Shown here piece by piece: positions 8,868 through 17,200 of a DNA stretch of 37,981 nt. The stretch is taken from contig JABJNB010000076.1 in assembly GCA_018659145.1 (NCBI GenBank), positions 1 to 37,981 of the forward strand. The letters are read 5' to 3'. Each line of letters begins with the position of its first letter. The stretch's first letter is position 1. A model generated the notes under the pieces. It saw only the letters and a program-made list of their open reading frames with translations, was not told the origin of the DNA and did not search any database. The DNA is from Rickettsiales bacterium (GTDB lineage: Bacteria > Pseudomonadota > Alphaproteobacteria > Rickettsiales > JABIRX01). A program made the position numbers and the translations under genes.

Positions 8868-8946
8868 AGCTGGCTTCGTACGCCCGGGTAATGCGCCGTG
8901 GGCATGGGGACATCGGGTATGCCGGGCGGGAGGACCACGCCCCTAC
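8868..8946. repeat. Decayed REP-like hairpin
   Basis: The right arm (CCGGGCGGGAGGACCACGC, then CCCTAC) is clear, but the left arm is reduced to cttcgtacgcccgg. It is a degraded member of the 3979-4048 family and ends at the stop codon of the M23 gene. Together with the hairpin at 8810 it accounts for most of the M23-ppa gap. Confidence 0.7.
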
Positions 8947-10305
8947 TTATTTTGCTACGTATGAATTAAGCATGATAAAATCTATCCTATCTCTGTGGCT
9001 GTTAAATAAGGCTAGCTCATTACCTTGTATCTTTTTCTGTGGTTGGATTTTGACTTTATTAGGATTGATAGGTTTAGAGCCAGCATATACTTCATAATGC
9101 AAATGTGGCCCGGTTGACCTACCAGTTGAACCAACATAACCAATCACATCACCCTGCTTAACATGCTTGCCATTTTTGATTGATTTTGGGATTTTGGACA
9201 AATGTGCATAAGCTGTATTGTAAGTAGAATTATGCTCTATCTTAACATATTTCCCATATGAGCTATACCAACCAGCAAATTTTACTTTACCACTTCCAGC
9301 GGCATAAACCGGTGTTCCATAAGGCGCAGCAAAATCAATACCCTTATGTAACTTAGTATAACCTAAGATCGGATGTTTACGGTAACCAAAACCAGAAGAG
9401 ATCCTCGCACCGTTTATAGGCGTTCTAAGCAATGATTTTTTGATGCTTTTTCCAGACTCATCCAGATATATTTTATCACCCTTGCTATTGATATATCGGT
9501 AAGTCGCAATCTTAGTACCAGTTTGTTTAGAGGCGTAATATGAGAATATTACATCACCATATTTAACCAAATCACCATCAGCATTGTAATAACTTTCATA
9601 AAAAACTTTAAATTGGTCGCCCTTTCTAATATCACGTTGAAAATCCAAATCATAACTAAAAAGCTTGATATAAGATAAGATTATTTCCACAGGAACATGA
9701 TTTGCTATTGCATCATTATATAGACTGTTAAAAATAGTTCCTGATGCTAAAACAGGCTTCATGGTTAATTCTTGATCAATCTCATAAGCGTAGAACTTAC
9801 CACGATATTTCGCTGATTCATACTCAGTGCCTTCATTTAAATGAAACTTAACTCGATCAACAATAACCTGATCAAACTTACCATTTACTAACTTTTCTTT
9901 ATAATTGATATAGATCTTATCACTAACTTTTAAACGCTCTGGCCTAAATACTTTTTTGAAACTTTGAGATATTTGGTGGATATCCGTGTTTTCAACTCGG
10001 ATCTTACCTAAAGCTCCCCCTAAAGTATCTCCACTTTTTATATTAACTACAACTTGCTTTTCCTGATATGTGATGGAGTTGTTTTGTGCATCAACAATAA
10101 GTACAGTTTTGGGCTTAGCTACAGCCTGTAGAGCTAAAATCTTCCCTACTTTTGGGTCAATCTCTTTATCACTATCTATAGTAAATATTAATACTAACGC
10201 CACAACTAAACTGGCACAAATAATACAGGTTATTTGCTTGTTAACTAATCCCCATTTGTTAAAGCACTTTTTTATCACAATCTCAGTTATTTTAATTGAT
10301 TTCAA
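8947..10305 (-). CDS. M23 family metallopeptidase (LytM/MepM-like cell wall hydrolase)
   Basis: The 452-residue envelope protein has a single N-terminal membrane segment at about 25-43, with the rest periplasmic. An OapA/LysM-like region follows (about 84-150, with IKSGDTLGGALGKI). The C-terminal M23 domain shows both zinc motifs: HKGIDFA near residue 319 and HLHYE near residue 402. Such proteins cut peptidoglycan cross-links during growth and division. The product therefore implies that the organism makes some peptidoglycan. The listed start is a TTG codon, since no in-frame ATG precedes the membrane segment, so the exact start is uncertain. It is transcribed divergently from the hdaA-like gene across only 55 bp. 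Confidence 0.92.
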   Translation of the reverse strand: MKSIKITEIVIKKCFNKWGLVNKQITCIICASLVVALVLIFTIDSDKEIDPKVGKILALQAVAKPKTVLIVDAQNNSITYQEKQVVVNIKSGDTLGGALGKIRVENTDIHQISQSFKKVFRPERLKVSDKIYINYKEKLVNGKFDQVIVDRVKFHLNEGTEYESAKYRGKFYAYEIDQELTMKPVLASGTIFNSLYNDAIANHVPVEIILSYIKLFSYDLDFQRDIRKGDQFKVFYESYYNADGDLVKYGDVIFSYYASKQTGTKIATYRYINSKGDKIYLDESGKSIKKSLLRTPINGARISSGFGYRKHPILGYTKLHKGIDFAAPYGTPVYAAGSGKVKFAGWYSSYGKYVKIEHNSTYNTAYAHLSKIPKSIKNGKHVKQGDVIGYVGSTGRSTGPHLHYEVYAGSKPINPNKVKIQPQKKIQGNELALFNSHRDRIDFIMLNSYVAK

Positions 10306-10360
10306 CTTGATCTGCTATTACTATAACCACAAATAATCCAAAAGCAAACCAAAATATATT

Positions 10361-11077
10361 ATGAAATTACTTCAGTATTTTCTTAACTTTAACCGAAAAA
10401 ACTCTTTCTCAGATGAGTTTATTTTGGGAAATCATAATATAGATGCGTACAACTATCTCAGGCTCTATCCTAACTGGCCAAATAAAATATTATTTATAAA
10501 TGGACCAGAAGGAGCTGGCAAGAGTTATATCTGTGATTACTGGAAAAAACTTGCCAATGCTAGTTATATTAACCTATTTACAGAAACTGAAAAAGGCCTT
10601 AATACAATCCTAGAAAATAATGATTGTTTCATAATTGAGAATATCGATATTTATTTCTCCAGAAAATTTATCCTCAGGAATCTAGATAACCATGACTTCC
10701 AATGTTTCGAGAAAGTAATTTTTAAAATTATGGATCATGTGATCACTGAAAATAAATTTTTACTAATATCCTCGCACCTGCTGCCAAAAGATATGAATAT
10801 TGAGTTATCTGATTTACTATCACGCTTAATGTCTATCGCTACAATCAAGACGCATATTCCAGATGAGCAAACTTTAAAAACTTTTCTTATCAGAGAATTT
10901 TCCACATGTCAGCTAAAGATCAATAATGATTTATGCGACTATATTCTGAAAAAATCTGTTCGCTCATTTGATGAATTACATGCACTAGTTAGCAAGATTG
11001 ACACTCTATCTATGCATAACAAACGTAACATAACTAAACCCTTCATAAAAGAAGTAATGGAAAATGAAATTGGCTAA
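10361..11077 (+). CDS. DnaA/HdaA-like AAA+ ATPase
   Basis: This 238-residue protein resembles the DnaA-related regulators Hda/HdaA, which lack the DNA-binding domain of DnaA and promote ATP hydrolysis by DnaA after initiation. Walker A is GPEGAGKS at residues 48-55. The Walker B segment reads CFIIENIDIYF, with Glu-Asn in place of the usual Asp-Asp/Glu, so catalysis may be altered. An arginine near the sensor region (LLSRLMSI) fits the AAA+ fold. The length is typical of HdaA (about 220-240). It is the first gene of an eight-gene operon and overlaps the next gene by 14 nt. Regulation of replication initiation is inferred from family similarity. Confidence 0.75.
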   Translation: MKLLQYFLNFNRKNSFSDEFILGNHNIDAYNYLRLYPNWPNKILFINGPEGAGKSYICDYWKKLANASYINLFTETEKGLNTILENNDCFIIENIDIYFSRKFILRNLDNHDFQCFEKVIFKIMDHVITENKFLLISSHLLPKDMNIELSDLLSRLMSIATIKTHIPDEQTLKTFLIREFSTCQLKINNDLCDYILKKSVRSFDELHALVSKIDTLSMHNKRNITKPFIKEVMENEIG

Positions 11078-11900
11078 AAAATCTATAATGGACTATGCCA
11101 TTGATAAAGTAAAAAAAGTTGACTATCCGCTCTACTGCATATTCGCTAACCATAAATTTGCCTGCGAAATTTTTACTATTTATAATTTGCATTTAGAACT
11201 TTCCCAAATACCCATCACCAGCAATAACCTTGAGACGAGACAAATACGTAGTAACTGGTGGCTGAATTCACTTGCCGAAATCAAAAATCCAAACAATAAG
11301 ACGCAACATCCTATCTTATCACTAATATCAGAATATTTCGGACATAATACCGAGATATTAAAAGAATTTAAGCAACTGGTTATCTTGCGTGAGAAAGAAA
11401 ATGAGTTGTATGGTTTTAAGACCAAAGCTCTATTTAACCAATATGTTGAGGCAACGAATCTAAGTATTTGGCATTTAATTTATCAGATGCTTAACCAATG
11501 TAAGCTGACTCGAGACAAAAAAGAGTTATTAAAAAAATTTAGTATTGGTATCAAATATGTTAACATTGTCGAATCGCTTTATTATCGCAATTATAATAAT
11601 CACTTTTGTATCAGCGAAGAATTAATAGTTCAATTTAAAGATTCTACAGCATTAGAAAAGCAAGAAAGAATTTTTCAAGAATGTTATGCAATTGCTAATA
11701 AAAATTTATCAGAATTTATTTCTTTAGGAAAGGCAAATAAAGATTTGAAAAGCTTTGTTCTTTATAGTAAAATAAATAAATCGCGTTTACATTTACTACA
11801 AAAACGTTATAAGAACACCACTGATAATATACCGCCCTATATGACAAAAATATCAGTATTTCTAAAAATAAAAATTTTTGACAAACCAATATGGACCTAG
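11064..11900 (+). CDS. Squalene/phytoene synthase-like protein, NDUFAF6-like, degenerate
   Basis: This 278-residue helical protein resembles the NDUFAF6 branch of the squalene/phytoene synthase fold. The segment TRQIRSNWWLNSLAEI (about 57-72) matches the IRLQWWR-AL-EI pattern of that family. The Asp-rich catalytic motifs (DxxxD) of true prenyl synthases are not visible, so an enzymatic role in isoprenoid synthesis is unlikely. In eukaryotes NDUFAF6 helps assemble respiratory complex I, and alphaproteobacterial homologues are its presumed ancestors. The assignment rests on a short conserved patch plus helical character and size. It overlaps both neighbours (14 nt and 10 nt), so it is translated as part of the operon. 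Confidence 0.6.
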   Translation: MKLAKKSIMDYAIDKVKKVDYPLYCIFANHKFACEIFTIYNLHLELSQIPITSNNLETRQIRSNWWLNSLAEIKNPNNKTQHPILSLISEYFGHNTEILKEFKQLVILREKENELYGFKTKALFNQYVEATNLSIWHLIYQMLNQCKLTRDKKELLKKFSIGIKYVNIVESLYYRNYNNHFCISEELIVQFKDSTALEKQERIFQECYAIANKNLSEFISLGKANKDLKSFVLYSKINKSRLHLLQKRYKNTTDNIPPYMTKISVFLKIKIFDKPIWT

Positions 11901-13576
11901 TCGCTCACTCATCGGAATACTCACTCTCTCATATAATCATAGTATTATTTTCAGCAATTTCTGTTGTCTTGCTTTTTAAAAAGATAAAATTATCACCCGT
12001 AATCGGTTATATCATAGCTGGAGCTATTATTGGTCCACATGGGCTAGAACTTGTTGGCCATAGTGATGCGACAAAATCTTTGGCTGAATTTGGCGTTGTA
12101 TTCCTGCTCTTTGCAATTGGTCTAGAGATGACTTTGGAACGTATTATGGAAATGCGAAAATATATTGTAGTTTTTGGTACTTTACAATTTTTCCTAACAA
12201 CCCTTGCTTTTGCAAGTATAATCTATCTCTTTACTAGTCAGCTAACTTTGTCTATTATAGTGGGAATGGCCTTCTCTATATCCTCAACGGCTATAGTGTT
12301 AAAGATTTTATCTGAAGAAAAAAATACTAATTCCGTTACCGGAAAAGTTAGTCTCTCAGTGCTCCTATTTCAGGACATGGCCGTAATACCTATATTCATT
12401 ATTATACCTTTACTTGCGCTTCAAGATGTAAATTATACAGTATTAACTGTTAGTATATTAACAAAATCATTAATTGCTTTAGTTAGTATTATCTTAGCTG
12501 GTCGATTCTTACTCCGTCCTTTAATGCGCTATATTATCTCTTCTAAAAATGATGATATCTTTATAGCTAGTACATTACTCGTCATTATTGGTAGTGCTTG
12601 GGTTACTTTTGAACTTGGATTATCCCTAGGACTTGGCGCCTTTATCGCAGGAGTGATGATTGCAGAGACAGAGTTCCAACATCAAGTTGAGACCATAACG
12701 ATTCAGTTTAAAGCCCTCTTTCTTGGCTTTTTCTTTATGACTGAGATTGGTATGAATTTTGACTTTAACGTTATTATTAATAATACCCACCTAATCTTAA
12801 TCATAACATTCGCTTTAATGCTCATTAAAACGGTTATTCTTTTTGGAATATTACGCTACTTTAAAATAAAGGCGCCAATGGCTCTGCATACAGCCCTTTT
12901 GGTTTCACAATCTGGTGAATTTGCTTTCATTATTTTTGAGTTAGCAAGCGATGCCAATATAATCAGCCAAATGCAATTACAGATTCTGTCCGTAGTTGTG
13001 GGTTTATCAATGGCCTTAACACCATTATTTGCAGCGCTGGGAAAAAAGTTTGAGAAAAAATGCTCTAAGCAAATAAGCACTACACATAATGTTAAAAATA
13101 TTCCTGAGTTTAGCGATCATATTGTTATTGCTGGATTTGGTAGCGTTGGCTCTACCATTGGCTCTGTATTTGAAAGATTGGAATTAAACTATGTTGCTGT
13201 TGATACTGATTTAAAACATGTTTCAAAAGAATTTAATAATAAAAGACCAGTATTTTATGGTGATATTAGTCATCAAAAGATTATTAAAAAATTAAATATT
13301 GGTGAAGCCAGAGCTATAATGCTAACAATTACTGATATGGTAGCCTTGCATAAAACTTTAACATTCTTGGTTAAGAATTATCCTAATACACCTATCATAA
13401 TCAGGTCAGTTGACATAAAGCATGTTGCCAAATTAACAAAACTTAGCGACAAAATAATAATTCCAGAGATGTACGAACTCGGCCTACAAATGACACGTGA
13501 ATTACTAATAATGTCTGGTGCATCACCTGATGATATCTCGGACATATTAAATGAGCACCGAGATAATATTGCATAA
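11891..13576 (+). CDS. KefB/CPA2-type cation:proton antiporter with C-terminal RCK (TrkA-N) domain
   Basis: This 561-residue inner-membrane protein has about 12 hydrophobic segments (residues ~12-385). Family patterns include GYIIAGAIIGPHGLELVG, GLGAFIAGVMIAE and SQSGEFAFIIFELA. A cytoplasmic RCK domain follows at about 407-520, with the Rossmann loop GFGSVGSTIG near residue 416 and an acidic strand end (VAVDTD), suggesting NAD(H) binding. Members of CPA2 export K+ or Na+ in exchange for protons and guard pH or respond to electrophiles. The ancillary KefF/KefG subunit is not nearby. It overlaps the preceding gene by 10 nt and precedes queE by 8 nt. Confidence 0.92.
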   Translation: MDLVAHSSEYSLSHIIIVLFSAISVVLLFKKIKLSPVIGYIIAGAIIGPHGLELVGHSDATKSLAEFGVVFLLFAIGLEMTLERIMEMRKYIVVFGTLQFFLTTLAFASIIYLFTSQLTLSIIVGMAFSISSTAIVLKILSEEKNTNSVTGKVSLSVLLFQDMAVIPIFIIIPLLALQDVNYTVLTVSILTKSLIALVSIILAGRFLLRPLMRYIISSKNDDIFIASTLLVIIGSAWVTFELGLSLGLGAFIAGVMIAETEFQHQVETITIQFKALFLGFFFMTEIGMNFDFNVIINNTHLILIITFALMLIKTVILFGILRYFKIKAPMALHTALLVSQSGEFAFIIFELASDANIISQMQLQILSVVVGLSMALTPLFAALGKKFEKKCSKQISTTHNVKNIPEFSDHIVIAGFGSVGSTIGSVFERLELNYVAVDTDLKHVSKEFNNKRPVFYGDISHQKIIKKLNIGEARAIMLTITDMVALHKTLTFLVKNYPNTPIIIRSVDIKHVAKLTKLSDKIIIPEMYELGLQMTRELLIMSGASPDDISDILNEHRDNIA

Positions 13577-13584
13577 GCAAAGCT

Positions 13585-14244
13585 ATGTTTGGAAAAAATA
13601 AGCCACTAACAATGGTTCAAACCTATGATCATAATTTAGATATTGTAAATATATTTAGTACGATTCAAGGTGAAGGACCTTACGCTGGAGTACCAGCTAT
13701 TTTTATCCGACTTGGTGGCTGTAATCTAAAATGCAATTTCTGCGACACTGAATTTGATAATTTTACCAAAACCAAAATTGATGACATTCTAAAAGAAGTA
13801 TCTCTCCTTGCAGGAAATATAACAAAACTTATTATTATCACTGGTGGAGAACCATTACGTCAAGATATCACAGAATTATGCGAATTATTAATTACCCAAA
13901 AATTTGATGTGCAGATTGAAACTAATGGCACTATTTATCGCAACCTTAACAAAGCCGTCACTATTATTACATCGCCCAAAAACCATAATGGCAATGGTTA
14001 CAACCATATTAATAACAGCATAAAACAAAGAACTGATTATTTTAAATTTATAATTTCAGAAAACAATAAAGACTATAATTTTATCCCAAGCGAATTCCTC
14101 TCATATAAGAACATTTATGTTCAGCCAATGGATGAATATGATGATACAAAAAATATAGCTAATCAAAAATTATGTACCAAGCTTGCTTTAAAATATAATT
14201 TTAAGATATCTATTCAATTACATAAAATATTAAATATAGCATGA
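13585..14244 (+). CDS. queE: 7-carboxy-7-deazaguanine synthase QueE (radical SAM)
   Basis: The 219-residue protein converts 6-carboxytetrahydropterin to 7-carboxy-7-deazaguanine, the ring contraction step of queuosine synthesis. The substrate segment STIQGEGPYAGVPAIFIRLGG precedes the cluster motif C46-x3-C50-x2-C53 (CNLKCNFCD), which binds the 4Fe-4S cluster and SAM. The TGGEPL SAM-binding motif is near residue 90. The first ATG (13585) has no clear Shine-Dalgarno, and a second ATG nine codons later is a possible start. It overlaps queC by 4 nt (ATGA). The preceding pathway enzyme, QueD, is not in this window. Confidence 0.95.
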   Translation: MFGKNKPLTMVQTYDHNLDIVNIFSTIQGEGPYAGVPAIFIRLGGCNLKCNFCDTEFDNFTKTKIDDILKEVSLLAGNITKLIIITGGEPLRQDITELCELLITQKFDVQIETNGTIYRNLNKAVTIITSPKNHNGNGYNHINNSIKQRTDYFKFIISENNKDYNFIPSEFLSYKNIYVQPMDEYDDTKNIANQKLCTKLALKYNFKISIQLHKILNIA

Positions 14245-14918
14245 AAAAAGCACTTATCTTACTCTCTGGTGGTTTGGATTCTGCAACGACAGCAGCAATG
14301 GCCATACAAAACGGCTATGAAATATTTGCCTTAAGCTTTGATTATAACCAGAGTCATAAATTTGAATTAGAATCAGCAAAGAACATAGTAAAATTCTTAA
14401 ATATCCCTCATCATAAAATTATTAAAATTGATTCAGGAATTTTTCAAAACTCAGCTTTAACAAATGATATCCCTGTGCCAAAAAACCAAGAGATTGATCC
14501 AGACAATAATATCCCAGTAACTTATGTCCCGGCGCGAAATATCTTGTTTTTAAGCTACGCTACTGCTTATGCTGAATCATTTGACATAACTGAGATTTTT
14601 ATTGGAGCGAATAGCGTTGACTATAGCGGCTACCCAGATTGCCGCCCCGAATTTATTCAAAGCTTTAATGAAATGATTAATATTGGCACCAAGATAGGCA
14701 TAGAGAAGTGTCTTAAGATACAGACTCCCTTGATTCATCTAACTAAAAAAGATATTATCCAGCGTGGGTTAGACTTGAATTTTGATTATTCTCTAACTAT
14801 AAGTTGTTATGACCCTGATAATCAAGCTAGAAGTTGTGGTACATGCGACTCGTGCCAAATTAGGCTAAGAGCATTTAAAGAGTTAGGCAAAATTGATAAT
14901 ATAACATATGTAACATGA
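14241..14918 (+). CDS. queC: 7-cyano-7-deazaguanine (preQ0) synthase QueC
   Basis: The 225-residue enzyme uses ATP and ammonia to turn 7-carboxy-7-deazaguanine into preQ0. The PP-loop SGGLDS is at residues 9-14. A C-terminal zinc site is made by C189, C199, C202 and C205 (CGTCDSC). The YVPARN segment, conserved in QueC, is present near residue 94. The length is standard. It overlaps queE and the GNAT gene by 4 nt on each side, which implies translational coupling. Confidence 0.97.
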   Translation: MKKALILLSGGLDSATTAAMAIQNGYEIFALSFDYNQSHKFELESAKNIVKFLNIPHHKIIKIDSGIFQNSALTNDIPVPKNQEIDPDNNIPVTYVPARNILFLSYATAYAESFDITEIFIGANSVDYSGYPDCRPEFIQSFNEMINIGTKIGIEKCLKIQTPLIHLTKKDIIQRGLDLNFDYSLTISCYDPDNQARSCGTCDSCQIRLRAFKELGKIDNITYVT

Positions 14919-15526
14919 TAAATAATCTTACTTTCTTTGATACATTCCCTGCTTTAATAATTGATGATAACTATGCCCTGCGTGAACAATCAATTGATGA
15001 TCATCAAGATTTTTTTGAATATTTTGCAGATAAAGATGTATCCAAATATATTTTATCTAATATCCCAACAACTCTTGCTGAAGCTAAAGATGAGATGCAA
15101 TATTGGGTTAATTTATATCAAAGACGTATCAGTGTTTATTGGGCTATAATAGATAGAGATAGCAATAAAATGATAGGAGCTATTGGCTTTAATGATTGGA
15201 ATCGCTTTAATAACAGAGCTGAAATTAGCTATGATTTAAGCAAAGCTTATTGGCAAAGAGGCATAATGACGAAGGCTATAAAAGTAGTTTTAGATTATGG
15301 CTTTAACACAATGCATATTAACCGGATTCAAGCTTCGACCCTAACCGCTAATAAGGCTTCTTGGCGCTTACTTAAAAGCTCAGCTTTTACCAGAGAGGGG
15401 TCTTTAAAACAATATCGTTTCCATAATGGTCAATATTACGATATAGAAATGTATGGCCTCACTCGTGATATTTATTTAGAGAATATCAATAAGCAAAAAT
15501 CTAAATTCTTTTCATTTTTTAAATAA
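14915..15526 (+). CDS. GNAT family N-acetyltransferase (RimJ/RimL-like)
   Basis: The 203-residue protein has the pattern of RimJ/RimL-type acetyltransferases: LREQSIDDHQDFFEYF at the start, MIGAIGFNDWN at about 81-91, EISYDLSKAYWQRGIMTKAI with the acetyl-CoA loop variant QRGIMT near 115, and INRIQASTLTANKASWRLL for the final strand and helix. The substrate cannot be read from the sequence; ribosomal protein N-termini or small amines are both possible. Its position inside the queuosine genes, with a 4-nt overlap on queC and a 5-nt gap to queF, shows co-expression but not necessarily shared function. Confidence 0.9.
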   Translation: MINNLTFFDTFPALIIDDNYALREQSIDDHQDFFEYFADKDVSKYILSNIPTTLAEAKDEMQYWVNLYQRRISVYWAIIDRDSNKMIGAIGFNDWNRFNNRAEISYDLSKAYWQRGIMTKAIKVVLDYGFNTMHINRIQASTLTANKASWRLLKSSAFTREGSLKQYRFHNGQYYDIEMYGLTRDIYLENINKQKSKFFSFFK

Positions 15527-15531
15527 GCTTT

Positions 15532-15984
15532 ATGTCCGATAATCTAAACTCATTAGGCAAGCAATCTAATATTCCAAGCGAGCCCAATGTTAAAATATTA
15601 GAATCAGTTAACAACCCTCATATTGACACCTTATATACAATACGCTTGACCTGCCCTGAATTTACTTCTATTTGCCCAATTACTGGCCAACCTGATTTTG
15701 CCCATATTACAATTGATTATATTCCTAGTGATTTAATATTAGAGAGCAAATCACTAAAACTATATTTATTTTCTTATCGAAATCACGGAGCTTTCCATGA
15801 AGATTGCACCATCCAGATTGCAAAAGATATAGTCCTAACCACAAAGCCAAAATGGATTAGAATCGCAGGTCTTTGGTATCCAAGAGGTGGCATCCCTATT
15901 GATATATTCTACCAAAGTGGATCCGAACCAAAAGACTGTTATATACCATCTGTAAATACTAAAGATTATCAAGCACGAAATTAA
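15532..15984 (+). CDS. queF: NADPH-dependent preQ0 reductase QueF (type I)
   Basis: The 150-residue enzyme reduces the nitrile of preQ0 to the amine of preQ1, the base inserted into tRNA by Tgt. The single-domain (type I) form shows the catalytic cysteine C48 and D55 in FTSICPITGQPDF, the QueF motif ESKSLKLYLFSYRNHG (71-86), and E90 in FHED. The length equals that of Bacillus-type QueF rather than the double-length E. coli form. With queE and queC this covers three consecutive steps. It is followed by the rhodanese gene after one nucleotide. Confidence 0.97.
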   Translation: MSDNLNSLGKQSNIPSEPNVKILESVNNPHIDTLYTIRLTCPEFTSICPITGQPDFAHITIDYIPSDLILESKSLKLYLFSYRNHGAFHEDCTIQIAKDIVLTTKPKWIRIAGLWYPRGGIPIDIFYQSGSEPKDCYIPSVNTKDYQARN

Positions 15985-15985
15985 C

Positions 15986-16300
15986 ATGATCAAAGAATTA
16001 TCCCCTACTGAGTTTAAAAATTTAGCTAATGAGAGTTACGAACTAATAGATGTAAGGAGCAGCGGCGAATATCAATTAGTAAATATCGGCGGTAAACTAA
16101 TCCCTTTGGATGAGTTAAATTCTCGTCATAGTGAGATGAATGATGATAATAAGAAAATAATCCTATTATGTCATCATGGTAGAAGAAGCATGATTGCTTG
16201 CCAAATGTTAGAAAATTTAGGTTACGATAATATATTCAATCTAACTGGTGGTATTGATCGAGTTGCTACCGAGACAGATAATAAGCTTACCCGTTATTGA
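15986..16300 (+). CDS. Single-domain rhodanese-like sulfurtransferase
   Basis: The 104-residue protein is a single rhodanese domain. It has the entry motif LIDVRSSGEYQ (20-30) and the active loop CHHGRRS with nucleophile C62 that would carry the persulfide. GlpE-like proteins of this size move sulfane sulfur between small thiols or carrier proteins. The physiological donor and acceptor are unknown. It is the last gene of the operon that begins at 10361; the next gene, pdxH, starts 62 nt later. Confidence 0.9.
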   Translation: MIKELSPTEFKNLANESYELIDVRSSGEYQLVNIGGKLIPLDELNSRHSEMNDDNKKIILLCHHGRRSMIACQMLENLGYDNIFNLTGGIDRVATETDNKLTRY

Positions 16301-16362
16301 TACCTGACCCTCAATAATTATTATTACACAATTATTATATAACCGTATTTTACGATATTACA

Positions 16363-16956
16363 ATGAAGATAGAGAATCCTTTTTTACTATTTACAGAATG
16401 GTTTAAACAAGCAGAAAAACATCCCGACATAAAGCAAGCTAATGCTGTAAATCTTGCAACAAGTACCAGACATGGATTCCCATCTAGTCGTATGGTTTTA
16501 ATAAAAAATTACAGCGAAGAAGGCTTTGTATTTTATACTAATTTAGAAAGCAGAAAAGGCTTAGAGTTAAAAGATAACCCTAGAGTTGCTCTTTGTTTTT
16601 ATTGGGAAGCATTAGACAAACAAATTCGCATTGAAGGCAATGTAAAACCGGTAAGCAAGGAAGAGGCTGATCAATATTTTGACTCCAGACCACTCGATAG
16701 CAGATTAGGCGCCTGGGCCTCAAAACAATCACGCCCAATGGCAGGCGGTTTGGATGTATTAAAAAATGCAGCTTTGCATAGCCTTGATAACAAAATGGGT
16801 GCGGTAGAGCGCCCTCCTTTCTGGTCAGGATTTAGAGTAATACCAACAAGAGTAGAATTTTGGGAAGATGGTGGCACAACCAGGTTGCATGACCGAACCT
16901 TGTTCTTAAGGCAAGATACCAACTCCGACTGGAAAAGTCAGAAATTATATCCATAA
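16363..16956 (+). CDS. pdxH: Pyridoxamine/pyridoxine 5'-phosphate oxidase
   Basis: The 197-residue FMN enzyme oxidises pyridoxine or pyridoxamine 5'-phosphate to PLP. Family signatures are the FMN-binding SSRMVLIKNYSEEGFVFYTN (39-58), the RIEGNVKPVS strand, ASKQSRPM, and the C-terminal signature PTRVEFWEDG followed by RLHDR. The length is close to the usual 195-220. The gene lies 62 nt after the rhodanese gene in an A+T-rich gap, so it may have its own promoter, but no clear box or Shine-Dalgarno is seen. It converges on the DUF58 gene. Confidence 0.96.
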   Translation: MKIENPFLLFTEWFKQAEKHPDIKQANAVNLATSTRHGFPSSRMVLIKNYSEEGFVFYTNLESRKGLELKDNPRVALCFYWEALDKQIRIEGNVKPVSKEEADQYFDSRPLDSRLGAWASKQSRPMAGGLDVLKNAALHSLDNKMGAVERPPFWSGFRVIPTRVEFWEDGGTTRLHDRTLFLRQDTNSDWKSQKLYP

Positions 16957-17103
16957 ATGTAGAGACGCATAACCATGTCTCGCGCAGAAGCAAAAAACAA
17001 ATAGTGAATACAACTCGAAACACTCCAATCTCGCCAACATCCTGACGATAATTATGTATTTGTATTTACCACCCCCAGACGCAAGATTTTGCGTCTCTAC
17101 AAT
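16957..17103. repeat. Single ~115-bp repeat unit (family D) ending in a hairpin
   Basis: It starts with TGTAGAGACGCATAA and continues with degenerate versions of the segments seen in the tandem units at 29587. It ends with the 8-bp hairpin AGACGCAAGATTTTGCGTCT (17077-17096) and the tail TTCTTAATTAAT, exactly as the 29.6-kb array ends. It lies between the convergent pdxH and DUF58 genes and may serve as a bidirectional terminator. From 17104 to 17200 nothing further is recognised. Confidence 0.75.
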
Positions 17104-17200
17104 TCTTAATTAATTTGCCCTATAAAGATAATAGGAGATGATTTTGTTTTGACTACAGGCCAGTAACACCCGCAACGCCGACTCTATAAAGGGTATCATC

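Noticed and set aside
17104-17200. Possible small RNA or gene fragment after the DUF58 gene
   Set aside because: A GC-richer stretch without a cloverleaf, clear hairpin or frame with a start. Nothing can be supported.
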